DNA of 64,000 bases from Lactarius indigo (lineage: Eukaryota; Basidiomycota; Agaricomycetes; Russulales; Russulaceae): contig JAFKAC010000010.1 in the NCBI GenBank assembly GCA_025766275.1, positions 1,736,001-1,800,000 on the forward strand. Direction: 5' to 3'. The position numbers and the translations under genes were made by a program. Shown here in pieces: positions 11,260 through 22,305 of the stretch; within the stretch, counting starts at the first letter, position 1, and every line of letters starts with the position of its first letter. Below the pieces are notes generated by a model. It was given only the letters and a program-made list of their open reading frames with translations, was not told the origin of the DNA and did no database searches.

Positions 11260-11841
11260 TGTTACGCCCTAGCAGGGGCGTGGGTTCTGGAGGTTTCAAA
11301 TCACACAAGTATCAAGCAAAGACCTCTGTTGTCTTACTGCTATGAAATACAAGTGGCGAAAGTGTGGCACAAGGTGCAACACTACTCTGTAATGTAGGAC
11401 TCCTCGTCCGAAGTGTATGACACTTCTCTACACTTGATCTTGCTAGTGCACAGAGTATAACAGGTGTGACGCGTTGATATAGTTCAACTGCAAAGACTTT
11501 GAAGTGTCCGGGTTAGGGACTGAGGTGGGGGATGCACAAGAAGAGGGGGATAAGGCAAAGTCACACCAAAGTACAGAGGCAAGGTTGCTAGATTGCAAAC
11601 GAAGCCAAGTCTGGCTTCCTATGGTCTACAGTACAGGTTTATATAGGGCGAGGTTCCAAACAACATGAACACAAGCCCACACAGAGGTAAAGAAACTAGA
11701 TGGAGTAAAGAGGCATTCGGATCAAGACAAGTAACACCACTAGCAGTAGTAGCTCCTTTGGGTAACAAGGTATGGGACATAAGGAGAAAGAGCAAGATGA
11801 GAACACACTGTAACTGAGGTCTGAAGCATCAGATAATAACA
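11260..11841 (-). repeat. solo LTR, family S1, copy 1
   Basis: A 582-bp TGTTAC..TAACA sequence flanked by GCCTG (11255-11259 and 11842-11846). Removing it and one GCCTG rejoins the reading frame of element C. A TATA box TTTATATAG at 11638-11646 reads CTATATAAA on minus, so minus is the likely sense. No internal domain is present in the window. Confidence 0.9.
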
Positions 11842-12285
11842 GCCTGGATGAAGAGGAAGGAGACAAATCTGTCACAATCAACACCATTCACAGTATCTCT
11901 AGTGACACACTTACTATTGAACTCCCAGTCGAAGAAACAATGGAAAGGATATTGGCCCTGATCGATTCCAGCACCTCAGAAAATTTCATCGACTATGAAT
12001 GTGTTGAATACTTCAACATAAACACCTCTACTGTCAAGGATCGACTCGTCTATAACATAGATGGATCGTTAAATGAGAGTGGAAGTATCACAAAGGCCTG
12101 TCGAGTATGGATCAACTGGGGACAGCAGCAGTACGAAACACTATTATACGTAACGCACCTTGGACGCCCCCAAATAATACTTGGACACCCATGGTTTAGA
12201 GAAACAGACCCACAAATCAATTGGCCAACAAATTGTTTGCAAGGAGAACCACGGCGAATAACCATAAACAGACAAACAGTCATAG
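11842..12285 (+). pseudogene. protease region of element C
   Basis: An aspartic protease-like stretch: an ALIDSS motif near 11960, where an active site would read DSGA or DSS, then the GHPWF-type conserved block near 12180. It lies between two solo LTRs. The frame is open here but cut off from RT by the LTR at 12286. Confidence 0.78.
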
Positions 12286-13006
12286 TGTAACGTTACAGTA
12301 GGAACGTTCAGCTCGACGTGAGCAAGTCTGGTCTTTCTATGTCAATGAGCGAGGGTTTAGCCGGTAATGGCAAGGTTTAAGTGGTTAACAAGGATCTCAG
12401 AGTATGACACAATACTCAAGATGTGAGTGGAGTTCAAGGGGGTTCAAGAGGTTCGACGGTTCAGCAGAGAGTTACCCCAAGGGAATGGGAAAACAATGTA
12501 TACTGTGATGGTAAAGAAGTCGAGTCTAAGGATACAAGCTACCTAGGGCCACGACTTATATAGAAAAAGGTTTGTTTGTGCGGAACAAACAAATGGCACA
12601 ATCCGCAGCAAGCGTGAGAAGTAACACAGCAATCCACAGCAAGCGTGAGAAGAAGGTACAGCAATCCGCAGCAGGCACGGGAAAAAGAAGCAAGTGTGCA
12701 CAGCTATCCGCAGTAAGTGTGAGAAGAAGCAAGGATATAAAAGGCAAGTGAGACATGTCTCAAAGTTAAAAATAGAAATGAGACACCTGCCATAAAAGGG
12801 TGCATTTAGCCCAAGTATAGTAGTAATAAAGACTAATAAGGACAATGAGTGTCTCATTGTCTCACTTTGCACTAGGAGAGAATCTTAAGGCTCCTAGTGC
12901 GCAGCAAGTCCAAAAAAGGGAAAGCCAAGGAAGGAAAGACTTTCCCACGAACGCAAGTGTAAGTAAGAAATTAAAGTAAAGTTGAAAACAAGTCCAGTCT
13001 GTAACA
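12286..13006 (-). repeat. solo LTR, family S2
   Basis: A 721-bp TGTAAC..TAACA sequence with the perfect target duplication CATAG (12281-12285, 13007-13011), in the pol of element C. TATATAAG on minus (near 12554-12561) suggests minus sense. A 20- to 40-bp GC-rich motif (AATCCGCAGCA-like) recurs four times at about 12598-12735. Confidence 0.88.
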
Positions 13007-14571
13007 CATAGCGACAGTTGCACAGCAGATGGCAGAAAAAAGTCTTGTTAAAAACGACACGTTGCCGAAACATTACCAATCATGGGCGACCATCTTTTCG
13101 GAAGATGCCGCAAAAAGGTTCCCACCATCACGAGAAGATGACCACACCATCATGTTGCTACCCAATGTGCTGACTACACTGAAATGCAAAATTTATCCAT
13201 TGAATGCAAAAGAACTGACACATCTGGACGACTTCCTATGGGAACACCTCGAGAAAGGATACATCCATGAGTCCAAGTCCCCTTATGCTTCGTCATTCTT
13301 TTTTCTCAAAAAGAAAGACAGAAAATTGAGGCCTGTACAAGATTACAAACCACTGAATCAGATAATGCTAAAGGATACATATCCTATCCCACTTATCTCG
13401 AACCTACTCAATCAGCTGGCAGACAAAACTCTATTCACAAAGTTCGACATACGCTGGGGTTATAATAACATCCGCATAAAGGATGGGGATCAATGGAAAG
13501 CCATGTTTAAAACACCCAGGGGACTATTCAAGCCTATGGTCACGTACTTCGGGCTTACCAATTTGCTGGCCACCTTTGTTCATGCCATGAACCGAATATT
13601 TCGTGTATTACTGCTCAAATATCCCTTGGAACCTTTCATTTACATGGACGACATTCTAATCGCCACCATTGCTGATATCACCAGACATTGCTCTATCATC
13701 AGTCAAGTACTACAGATTCTGTTAGACGAGAGTTACTTCTTGAAACTCTTGAAGTGTGCTTTTGAACAAACTGAGATCAACTACCTAGGTATGACGATCT
13801 CTAACCATACTATTCAGATGGGCAACGATAAGGTATCTGGACTACGCGACTGGCCGAGGACATTACACTTGATATGCCAGCTTTGTAGCACACTGGGAGT
13901 GCTTGGGTACCAGAGGCCCTTTATCCCATGCTACGCAGAATTGGTGTGACCCCTCACTAACCTCCTCTGAAAGGACATTCCCTTTTCATGAACTGAAGAA
14001 TGTACGTGTGCCCTGGGGACTCTGCTCACAGTTGCCTGCTCTTGACCTGCACTCAGACAACCTGACCCCACTTTGCCATATCAACTTCAAACAGATGCCT
14101 CTCTTTATGCTATCAGCACCATTTTAACTCAACCAGATAGTCGTCAGAAACAACAAGCAATTGGCTATTTCTTGCAGACCCTCTCACCCGCTGAACGCAA
14201 CTATGATGTCTACAACTGGGAACTCCTTGTGTTGATCCATGGCCTGGAACACTGGCAACATTTACTTGTCGCTGCCCTTCACCCGATCACCATCCTAATC
14301 GACCACCAAAATCTCCTTCACTACCGGTCTCCACAACACATCAACCAATGAGTTGCACACACGGTTAACGTCCTTGCCAACTATCACATCCTTCTCAAAC
14401 ATGTTCCCGGACCAGCTCTTCATGCCGATTCACTCTCCCGACACCCTGCTCTCGTCCCATCAGACACCAATAACGCTGCTATCACGGTTCTCCCCCCTTC
14501 CTTTTTCATCAATACCACTTGTGTCACTGTCACTACCCTCGATGATCAATGTCACACAGCTCAACCTGTTC
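13007..14571 (+). pseudogene. RT and RNase H region of element C
   Basis: RT domain with recognisable blocks: the FPPSR entry near 13120, KKKD near 13310, FDIRWGYNN near 13445, and an intact YMDD at about 13642-13653. RNase H remnants follow (NYDV..ELL near 14200) in a shifted frame, with TGA stops near 13948, 13970 and 14349. The DALSR-type hinge lies near 14420-14440. Homologous to the same region of A, B1 and F, and defective. Confidence 0.88.
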
Positions 14572-15153
14572 TGTTACGCCCTAGCAGGGGCGTGGGTTCT
14601 AAAGGTTTCAAATCACACAAGTATCAAGCAAAGACCTCTGTTGTCTTATTGCTATGAAATACAAGTGGCAAAAATGTGGCACAAGGTACAACACTACTCT
14701 GTAATGTAGGACTCCTCGTCCGAAGTGTCTGACACTTCTCTACACTTGATCTTGCTAGTGCACAGAGTATAACAGGTGTGATGTGTTGATATAGTTCAAC
14801 TGCAAAGACTTTGAAGTGTCCGGGTTAGGGACTGAGGTGGGGGGTGCACAAGAAGAGGGGGATAAGGTGAAGTCACACCAAAGTACGGAGGCAAGGTTGC
14901 TAGATTGCAAACGAAGCCAAGTCTGGCTTCCTACGGTCTACAGTACAGGTTTATATAGGGCGAGGTTCCAAACAACATGAACACAAGCCCACACAGAGGT
15001 AAAGAAACTAGATGGAGTAAAGAGGCATTCGGATAAAGACAAGTAACACCACTAGCAGTAGTAGCTCCTTTGGGTAACAAGGTATGGGACATAAGGAGAA
15101 AGAACAAGATGAGAACACACTGTAACTGAGGTCCGAAGCGTCGGGTCATAACA
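14572..15153 (-). repeat. solo LTR, family S1, copy 2
   Basis: A 582-bp copy of the LTR at 11260, same orientation. TATA at 14950-14958 on + reads CTATATAAA on minus. The flanks TGTTC and CATTC match at only three of five positions, so the target duplication is decayed or lost. The host reading resumes in the integrase of C. Confidence 0.82.
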
Positions 15154-16077
15154 CATTCACCCATCCTTCTTTGATACCATCCGCGTTCCCCTTACACATG
15201 ATGCTTCTGGTCTGTGGTTCTATCTTCAGTGACTCATGATCGTGGATGATCCCTCCCTGAGGAGGGGGGTAATTCAGTCATTTCATGACCTTATTTCCAC
15301 AGGACACCCCAGACAGTCAAATACACTATCAGCCATACAAAAACACTACTGGTGGCCCGGTATGAAAAATGATGTTATCAACTATCTTAAAGGCTGCCTT
15401 ACATGCCAAGCCAACAAAAACCTCACCATGCGACCATGGGTACCACTATCACCAATCTATCCAGAAAACTCACCCCTACTGTTTAAAACAATTGCACTCA
15501 ATTTTATCACTAAACTACCAAAGTCACATAACTTCGATGCGATTCTCACTATTACCAACCAGGGATGTTCTAAGGCTAACATATTTATACCTTGGAAAGA
15601 GAAATTTGGTACGGAAGAGGTGGCGCAAGCCTATATCCAACATGTACTGCCACATTATGGCCTACCCAACAAGGTGATCTCGGACCAAGACCCACGCTTC
15701 ACAGCAACACTAGCAAAAGTGCTATGCTCTGCACTAGGTATCCAACAAAACATTAGTTCAGCATACCACCCACGTACTGATGGACAGTTGGAGCAAACCA
15801 ATCAAAAGTTGGAACAATATCTGAGAATTTACACTAACTATCAACAGGATAACTGGGCTCCCATGCTACCTATTGCCCAGTACACCACAAATGCCTGGCC
15901 ATCCGATACTACATGGAAAACTCCTTTTGAATTGATCATGGGATTTGTGCCTGCAGTTCATCAGCCAAAAACCCCGACCGCGTCACCCACAGCTGACCAA
16001 TGGTTGACTGAACTAACCAAAGCCAGATCCAATGCGCAGGAAGCGATGAAAAGAACCCAACTACAATGGGTACACCA
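15154..16077 (+). pseudogene. integrase region of element C
   Basis: Integrase remnant with the HHCC zinc-binding block (H near 15287, YWWPG near 15350, CLTCQ near 15395), the core Asp near 15505, the SDQDPRF block near 15680, and the Glu in GQLEQ near 15790. One TGA stop precedes it near 15235. It is cut by a copia solo LTR at 16078 and resumes at 24431. Confidence 0.85.
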
Positions 16078-16262
16078 TGATGAACAGCACACATGAAGAT
16101 GATACTTACAGTGACAAGGGAGACTGTGGTGAGATACCAAGAGTGGCTGAAAGGCAGCAACAGGGGCGAAGTCAAGCAGAGTGAAGCAGAGGTTGTCTGG
16201 CACACAGAGCAGTGAGAACTGATGTGGACCAGGGTGTACAAGCAGTCTACTTATACTGTACA

Positions 16263-16741
16263 TGTCACGTTTCGACTCGGACCCTTACTGTACCGGTTGC
16301 GACTACAGCGGTAAGGTATATTAGTTGCGGACTTACTTACGATAGTGCGGTGATACGGTCGTACGATAGGAGATACGGTGCTGATAGCTGACTGAGGATG
16401 GACGCCACCAATACTAGTACTAGTAGTATTAGGATTTGAGATACTTACGCGATACGTTGGACGCTACTTACGGTGATTCATAGCAGCGCTTCTAAGCCTG
16501 CTCGTTTGTGTATTTAAACTGTCCTGTGAAGACCAAGATACGCCATCTTGGTCTTCTTGAATCGTCACTTGTCACTTTCTCTTTCTCTCCTTCTTTCTCT
16601 AAGCCATCGCCTCCAAGATCGAGTGCACCTTCGAGTGTTCACTATTGCTTACGCTTGGACCTCCGAGTCCTCAAGCCAAACCGCTAAGTTGTTACCGCCT
16701 TCATTGAGCTCAAGTCGAGCTAACGTCGTGACGACGTTACA
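16263..16741 (+). repeat. 5' LTR of B1 (promoter copy)
   Basis: TGTCAC..GTTACA. It contains the near-palindrome AATACTAGTACTAGTAGTATT-like core near 16419-16432, a TATA-like TATTTAAA at 16511-16518, and a 12-bp stem, 5-nt loop inverted repeat at 16528-16556. The right arm of that repeat (from 16545) is the predicted RNA 5' end. Confidence 0.94.
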
Positions 16742-16743
16742 TT

Positions 16744-16754
16744 AAGACCAAGAT
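16744..16754 (+). promoter_or_regulatory. self-priming PBS of B1
   Basis: AAGACCAAGAT, 2 nt after the LTR, is the exact reverse complement of 16545-16555 (predicted RNA 5' end, about 27 nt after TATTTAAA). The same 11-mer serves B2 (40942-40952) and G (59338-59348, minus). Confidence 0.83.
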
Positions 16755-16760
16755 ACCATC

Positions 16761-18830
16761 GTGGCCGTAACAACAAGAGACCAGTGGACGAACTTCCGTC
16801 CCTATTCACTCCCAAGGAGAGGAGATCGCAACGTCCCTACGCGCTTTTTACAGTCCGCGGCTTGGAGGGAAAGACAAGAAGAAACCGGCTATTTTGTGGA
16901 GTTCAACGGACCTAGTAGGTTCCGACCAGTTGAGTTCAACTTTGACCACTTGTGTTGGACGGAAGTTGCGTGGAATCCCATAGACTCCCAGTGGGACATT
17001 ATACGACCAGCAGGACCCAGATATCAGTGCGACATCGACGCCCGAGAGCTCAACAGCCGAGCAGATTGGGGTCCCATCGACGGACAAATACGAGAACACT
17101 CCACCGGAGAAGTGGTGTCAGAAGAAGAAGAAGAAGAAGAACAAAGCCAAAACGAAAGTGAAGGGCGAGAACCAGATCAAACAGAAACCAGCGGAGGAGC
17201 AATACAAGAGCTCCTTATTGAACGAGCTGAGTCCGCGCACATCACAGAACCAGAGCCAATTCACATCCGATCACCAGCTATTATGGCAACGATAACACGA
17301 GCAATGGAAGAGGCTGCAATGGAAGAAGCGCGCGCAATACAAGAAGAAGCACGAGAAATCCTCATGCCCATTAATCCTGAAACCAGCGTACGAATGACCG
17401 CCAACGACGCAGCCATTTTCCGAGCGATAGGGTCAGATCGAGGAGACCCCCCATCCGGACGACAGCCCGCACTAGACCTCCCACCAGGGACAGGAGGGCC
17501 AGGAGAAGATCCGCCACCGCCACCAGGAGGAGGTATCCCGTTCGATCTGAGAAGGACCGAACCACCAAGAATGCCGCCTACAGGACCGCCAGGAGGAGGA
17601 GGAGGTGGCGGCGGAGGAGGTGGTGGAGACGCCGGAGGGGGAGGACATCATAACGAAAAGCTAACCGGCGAGCCACCTTCAATCTTTGACGGGGACAGAC
17701 TCAAAGTAGACCAATTCCTAACACAGTGGCATGTCTACTGGGGTATGAACCTGGACGCCCCCATCATGCGCAACGATTACAGAAGATGCCTTCTGTTTCT
17801 TTCTTACATCAAAGGTGGAGCAGTCAGCGAATGGGTCCTGTCCTTCCTGAACTGGCTCAACAGGCAAATACAACGGGGGATCAGTCCCTACACTCGCGAC
17901 CTATGGAACGCCGTGGCCGATGGATTCAGCCAGAGATTCGAAAACACGCTAGAGAGGGAACAAGCCCAAGCCATACTAAGGAAGGGCTTCAAAATGACAG
18001 GAGAGGACATTGACAAGTACGTCAATGACTTTGAACAGCTTGCACGGAAAGCTCACTATCGCCTCAACGAACCCCAAACCATCGATCTTTTTACGGCGGG
18101 TCTGCCCAAGGAACTGTTCAAAAACGCGTTCCAGTTCGACGACCCCGTCACGTTCGACGACTGGAAGAGAGCCGTCCTCAAGCGACAAAAGAATTACATA
18201 CACCTCAAAGCGCGGCTCAATGAATACAAAAACACGACGACACAGCCAAAGAAGCAGGGTGGCAACGCAGGGTGGACGCTTCTGCAAAACCTGCCACAAA
18301 CTAACCCCTGGGCAATGGACACCTCGGCTGACCGCGCCAAGGTGAGACTCGCAGGGTCCGAAGACATCGACTTCAACAAACTACCACACCGCGACTGGCC
18401 CACGCCACCGTTCCCACCAAGAGGAGGACCGGGGGTGCGAGGACGAGGCAGAGGAGGATCTAGAAGGGACTTAAGGAATGTCCTTTGCTATAACTGTCAC
18501 GCGCCCGGCCACCTCTCACGAAATTGTCCACACCCCCGCACGCAGCAACAATGGCAGGCTGCCCCATCTAGCAGCCGCATGATCGAAACTACGGGGTATC
18601 CGCAGGGACCCGTCTCACAGTACGCACCATCACAGTACACGCCGTCACTGCCTGGGTACATGTCACCAGCGCCGAGCGTAACGCCCGCGCCTCAAATCAA
18701 CGCTGCAACCACAAAAACGGCAGGGGAACAAGCCAAAGAGTGGCTCACACAAGTAGCCAACAGCACGGATGAAGTAAAAGATCTTATACTTCAAGATCTA
18801 TGGGGAAAAGAGGGTTTTCGGGACGCCTGA
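16761..18830 (+). CDS. Gag of element B1
   Basis: Structural protein, 689 aa if begun at GTG 16761 (context ACCATCGTGGCC, with A at -3 and G at +4). No ATG occurs in any frame from the predicted RNA start (16545) to 17283, where the first ATG is in frame at residue 175. Residues about 1-115 form the Tyr/Trp-rich N-terminal module. Poly-Glu follows near 120-130, then a Pro/Gly-rich linker with a run of Gly (about 275-295), the capsid-like domain (about 305-470), and a CCHC knuckle at 576-589. It ends in a 31-nt overlap with pol at a -1 slippery site. B2 has a close homologue split by copia D. Confidence 0.93.
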   Translation: MAVTTRDQWTNFRPYSLPRRGDRNVPTRFLQSAAWRERQEETGYFVEFNGPSRFRPVEFNFDHLCWTEVAWNPIDSQWDIIRPAGPRYQCDIDARELNSRADWGPIDGQIREHSTGEVVSEEEEEEEQSQNESEGREPDQTETSGGAIQELLIERAESAHITEPEPIHIRSPAIMATITRAMEEAAMEEARAIQEEAREILMPINPETSVRMTANDAAIFRAIGSDRGDPPSGRQPALDLPPGTGGPGEDPPPPPGGGIPFDLRRTEPPRMPPTGPPGGGGGGGGGGGGDAGGGGHHNEKLTGEPPSIFDGDRLKVDQFLTQWHVYWGMNLDAPIMRNDYRRCLLFLSYIKGGAVSEWVLSFLNWLNRQIQRGISPYTRDLWNAVADGFSQRFENTLEREQAQAILRKGFKMTGEDIDKYVNDFEQLARKAHYRLNEPQTIDLFTAGLPKELFKNAFQFDDPVTFDDWKRAVLKRQKNYIHLKARLNEYKNTTTQPKKQGGNAGWTLLQNLPQTNPWAMDTSADRAKVRLAGSEDIDFNKLPHRDWPTPPFPPRGGPGVRGRGRGGSRRDLRNVLCYNCHAPGHLSRNCPHPRTQQQWQAAPSSSRMIETTGYPQGPVSQYAPSQYTPSLPGYMSPAPSVTPAPQINAATTKTAGEQAKEWLTQVANSTDEVKDLILQDLWGKEGFRDA
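18812..18818 (+). promoter_or_regulatory. -1 frameshift heptamer of B1
   Basis: GGGTTTT reads G GGT TTT in the gag frame, a canonical X XXY YYZ site, 9 nt before the gag TGA (18828-18830). A -1 slip enters the pol frame, which is open from before this point. B2 retains the identical heptamer at 49358-49364. Confidence 0.72.
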
Positions 18831-21800
18831 ACCCGTCAGTCTGGGTGAGGGCTCTTCAATGTAATTCTGTAATTGTGACAACGCGCTATCGATCTATGCG
18901 AATTCCAGTAACTGTCCATACAAATTACCAAACGACTGAAACAAAGGCGCTGGTTGACTCTGGCGCGACCGACAACTTCATCCGACCTAGCCTGGCAAAA
19001 CGGGCTGGTATCCAGCCACAGCCACTGAATACGCCTCGCAAGATATGGAACATAGACAACACGGAAAACAAAGCTGGGTTAATCACTCATTACGTTAACC
19101 TGGAAGTGAAAACACGAGGACTGATAAGACAGATGACCTTCCTGGTCACCGACCTTGGGAGCGAAGACATGGTGTTGGGGTATCCGTGGCTAAGCACATT
19201 TGAACCAACAATCAGTTGGGCCACCGCCACCATACACCCCGACATGCTGCCAATAATGTTAGCAACTACCAAAGCGTTGCTATCAACAACAACCATTCGA
19301 GCCCTCATTGTGGCCGAAAAGGAAGACATTGTGCGCGAACTAGAAGAAGAAGCGTTCGTTAAAGCCACCACCTCGACGGAGTTGGCCATACAAGCGAAAC
19401 AGCAACAAACGGCAGCAGTACTCCCTCAAGAATACGCAATGTTTGCCAAACTTTTCAACGAGCAAGCCTCGCACCGCTTCCCCCCGGCACGACCGTGGGA
19501 TCATGCCATAGACTTCAAACCATCCGCGCCAGCCGCCATCGACTGTAAAATCTACCCCATGACCCAAAAGGAAGAGGGCGAACTTAAGGAGTTCTTGGAG
19601 GAAAAGCTGAAGCAGGGATACTTACGCCCTTCTATTTCCCCGTACGCATCCTCCTTCTTCATTAAAAAGAAGGACGGGAAACTACGACTGGTACAGGACT
19701 ACCGGGTCATCAACTCTTACACCATTCGAAATCAGTACCCACTGCCGCTAATACAGGATCTCATCCTCGACCTCAGTAATGCCCATATCTATACAAAGCT
19801 CGACATCCGATGGGGTTACAACAACATACGTATTCGCGACGGCGACCAGGAAAAAGCAGCATTCAAAACTAAATTCGGCCTCTTTGAACCCACGGTCATG
19901 TTTTTTGGACTCACCAACTCACCCGCCACCTTCCAGGCCATGATGAACCATATTTATCGTGACACCATCACGAAGCATGAACGTCTGGGCACTACCATAC
20001 GCGTCTACATGGACGATATTGGTATCGCTACTCACTTTGATCGCGATCTGGCGGCCCATGTGCGCGCTGTCCGCGACGTCTTGCGCGTCGCAGAAGAACA
20101 CGACCTCTACTTCAAGCTCGAGAAGTGCCTGTTCCACCAACCGCGGATGGATTACCTGGGGGTAATCCTTGAACGGGGGGTGACCCGAATGGACCCTGTA
20201 AAAGTTCAAGGCATCAGGGACTGGCCAACACCAACAAAAGTCAAAGACGTCCGTTCTTTCCTTGGCTTCTGTAACTTTTACAGACCCTTTATCCGCGGTT
20301 TCGCAACTCACGCCAAACCACTCACTAAACTGACATGGAAAGACGAAGAGTGGCGATGGACGGAAGAAGAAGAAAGGGCGTTCAACACCCTAAAACGTCT
20401 CGTAACGGAGGAACCAGTGCTGGCACACCCCATCCTCCAAGATCCATTCGAGTTGGAAGTAGACGCTTTGGGCTACGTGGTGGGAGCTGTATTACTACAA
20501 AAGGAATCTGACGGCAAGCGACACCCCATAGGTTACTACTCGGCGACACTCTCCGAAGCCGAAAGAAACTATGACATCTATGACCTAGAACTGCTCGCGA
20601 TAGTTAAGGCCCTACGAAACTGGCGACCACTCCTCGCAGGTGCCCCCCACAAGATCAAAATCTACTCGGACCATCTAAACTTACAGTACTGGAAGTCACC
20701 GCAAAAGATCAGTAGGCGAGTCGCCAGGGAAGTGCTCAAACTCTCTGAATACGACTTCGAAATTCATCACATCAAAGGAAAGAACAACGGACGGGCGGAC
20801 GCGCTGTCAAGACGACCGGATTACGACCAGGGGGTCGAGGACAACAGCGAAGTAGTGGTCCTACCCCCCGAAGTCTTTGTACGAACCCTTAACACTGCAC
20901 GCACCTTCATCGCAAATCCAAACCTGCTACAACCACGTCACCAGCAGGACGAAGAGGTGATCAAGATATGGGTCGACCCGTATCACCTCAAGAAAATACA
21001 AGGAGAATGGTACAAAGACGGCAGGTTCGTAATCACAGGACCAGCATCGACTCAACGCGTACTAATACATGACCATCATGACTTGCCAATACATGGCCAC
21101 CCGGGAATCGCGAAAACTCAACGCATCCTGGAGAGACACTACTGGTGGCCGCGACTCCGCAAAGACGTATATGAATACGTGCAAGGCTGCGCGGAATGCC
21201 AGAGGAACAAAGTCAACACAAGGCCCATACGAGCCACGCTGCACCCCATCACGCCAATACTGGAAGCCATGCCGTTCCAAACGGTGGCAGTAGACTTCAT
21301 CACTAAAGTCCCCGCGTCCAAGGGGTATGACAGTATACTGACTGTCACGGACCATGACTGCAGCAAAGCCTCCATTTTCATCCCATGTCGAGAAGAAATC
21401 ACCGCAGAAGAAACGGCGACTCTGTACGTGGCCCAGGTATTCAAACGCTTTGGACTACCGCGCAAAATAATAAGCGACCGCGACCCCCGCTTCACGTCAA
21501 AGTTTACCAGAGAAGTGTGTCGCATTCTGGGGATTCAACAGAACATATCAACCGCGTACCACCCGCGTACCGACGGACAGTCCGAACGGACCAACCAGTG
21601 GCTAGAACAGTACTTACGCTTCTGGGTAAATGAGCGGCAAGACAACTGGGAGGCTTATCTGCCAATCGCCGAGTTCGCGCACAACAACTGGCCACATGAA
21701 CACACCAAGGAGTCGCCATTCCAATTACTGATGGGGTATAACCCACAAGCGGATTGGACGGATAAGCCATCTCCCATCCCCCTCGCAACCGTGTGACTGA

Positions 21801-22305
21801 CACAACTAAAAGAAGCCAGGGACAGCGCCCAACGCCTTATAAAGAAGGCGCAAGAGTCGTGGGTGCGCAACAGAGATACGCCCAAGTTCAATATCAATGA
21901 CCTCGTGTGGCTCGAGGGCAAACATCTCCGAACCAATCAACCCACAGCAAAATTAGCGGCGTGACGCCACGGACCCTTTCGGGTGGTACAGGTGATGTCC
22001 CCATACAACTATCGATTGGAACTTCCCACGCAGTGGAGTATCCACCCAGTGTTTCACATCGATCTTCTCACACCGTACAAACAAACCTCCTTACACGGGG
22101 AGAACTTCACACGACCACCGCCCGAACTGATAGACGGAGAGGAAGAATACGAGGTCGAGGCCATTCTAGACACTCGGCATTTCGGCAGGGGAAGACGCCT
22201 CCAATATCTGATCAAATGGAAGGGGTACCCAGACTCGGAAAACCAGTGGGTCAACAAAGACGACGTCTTTGCGCCGGAAGCGCTCCGCCTGTATCAGGAA
22301 GCGCA

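Noticed and set aside
11260..15153. The two S1 LTRs as the ends of one full-length element
   Set aside because: The first LTR has its own perfect GCCTG duplication, and the DNA between them is collinear protease-RT-RNase H of element C. They are separate solo LTRs.
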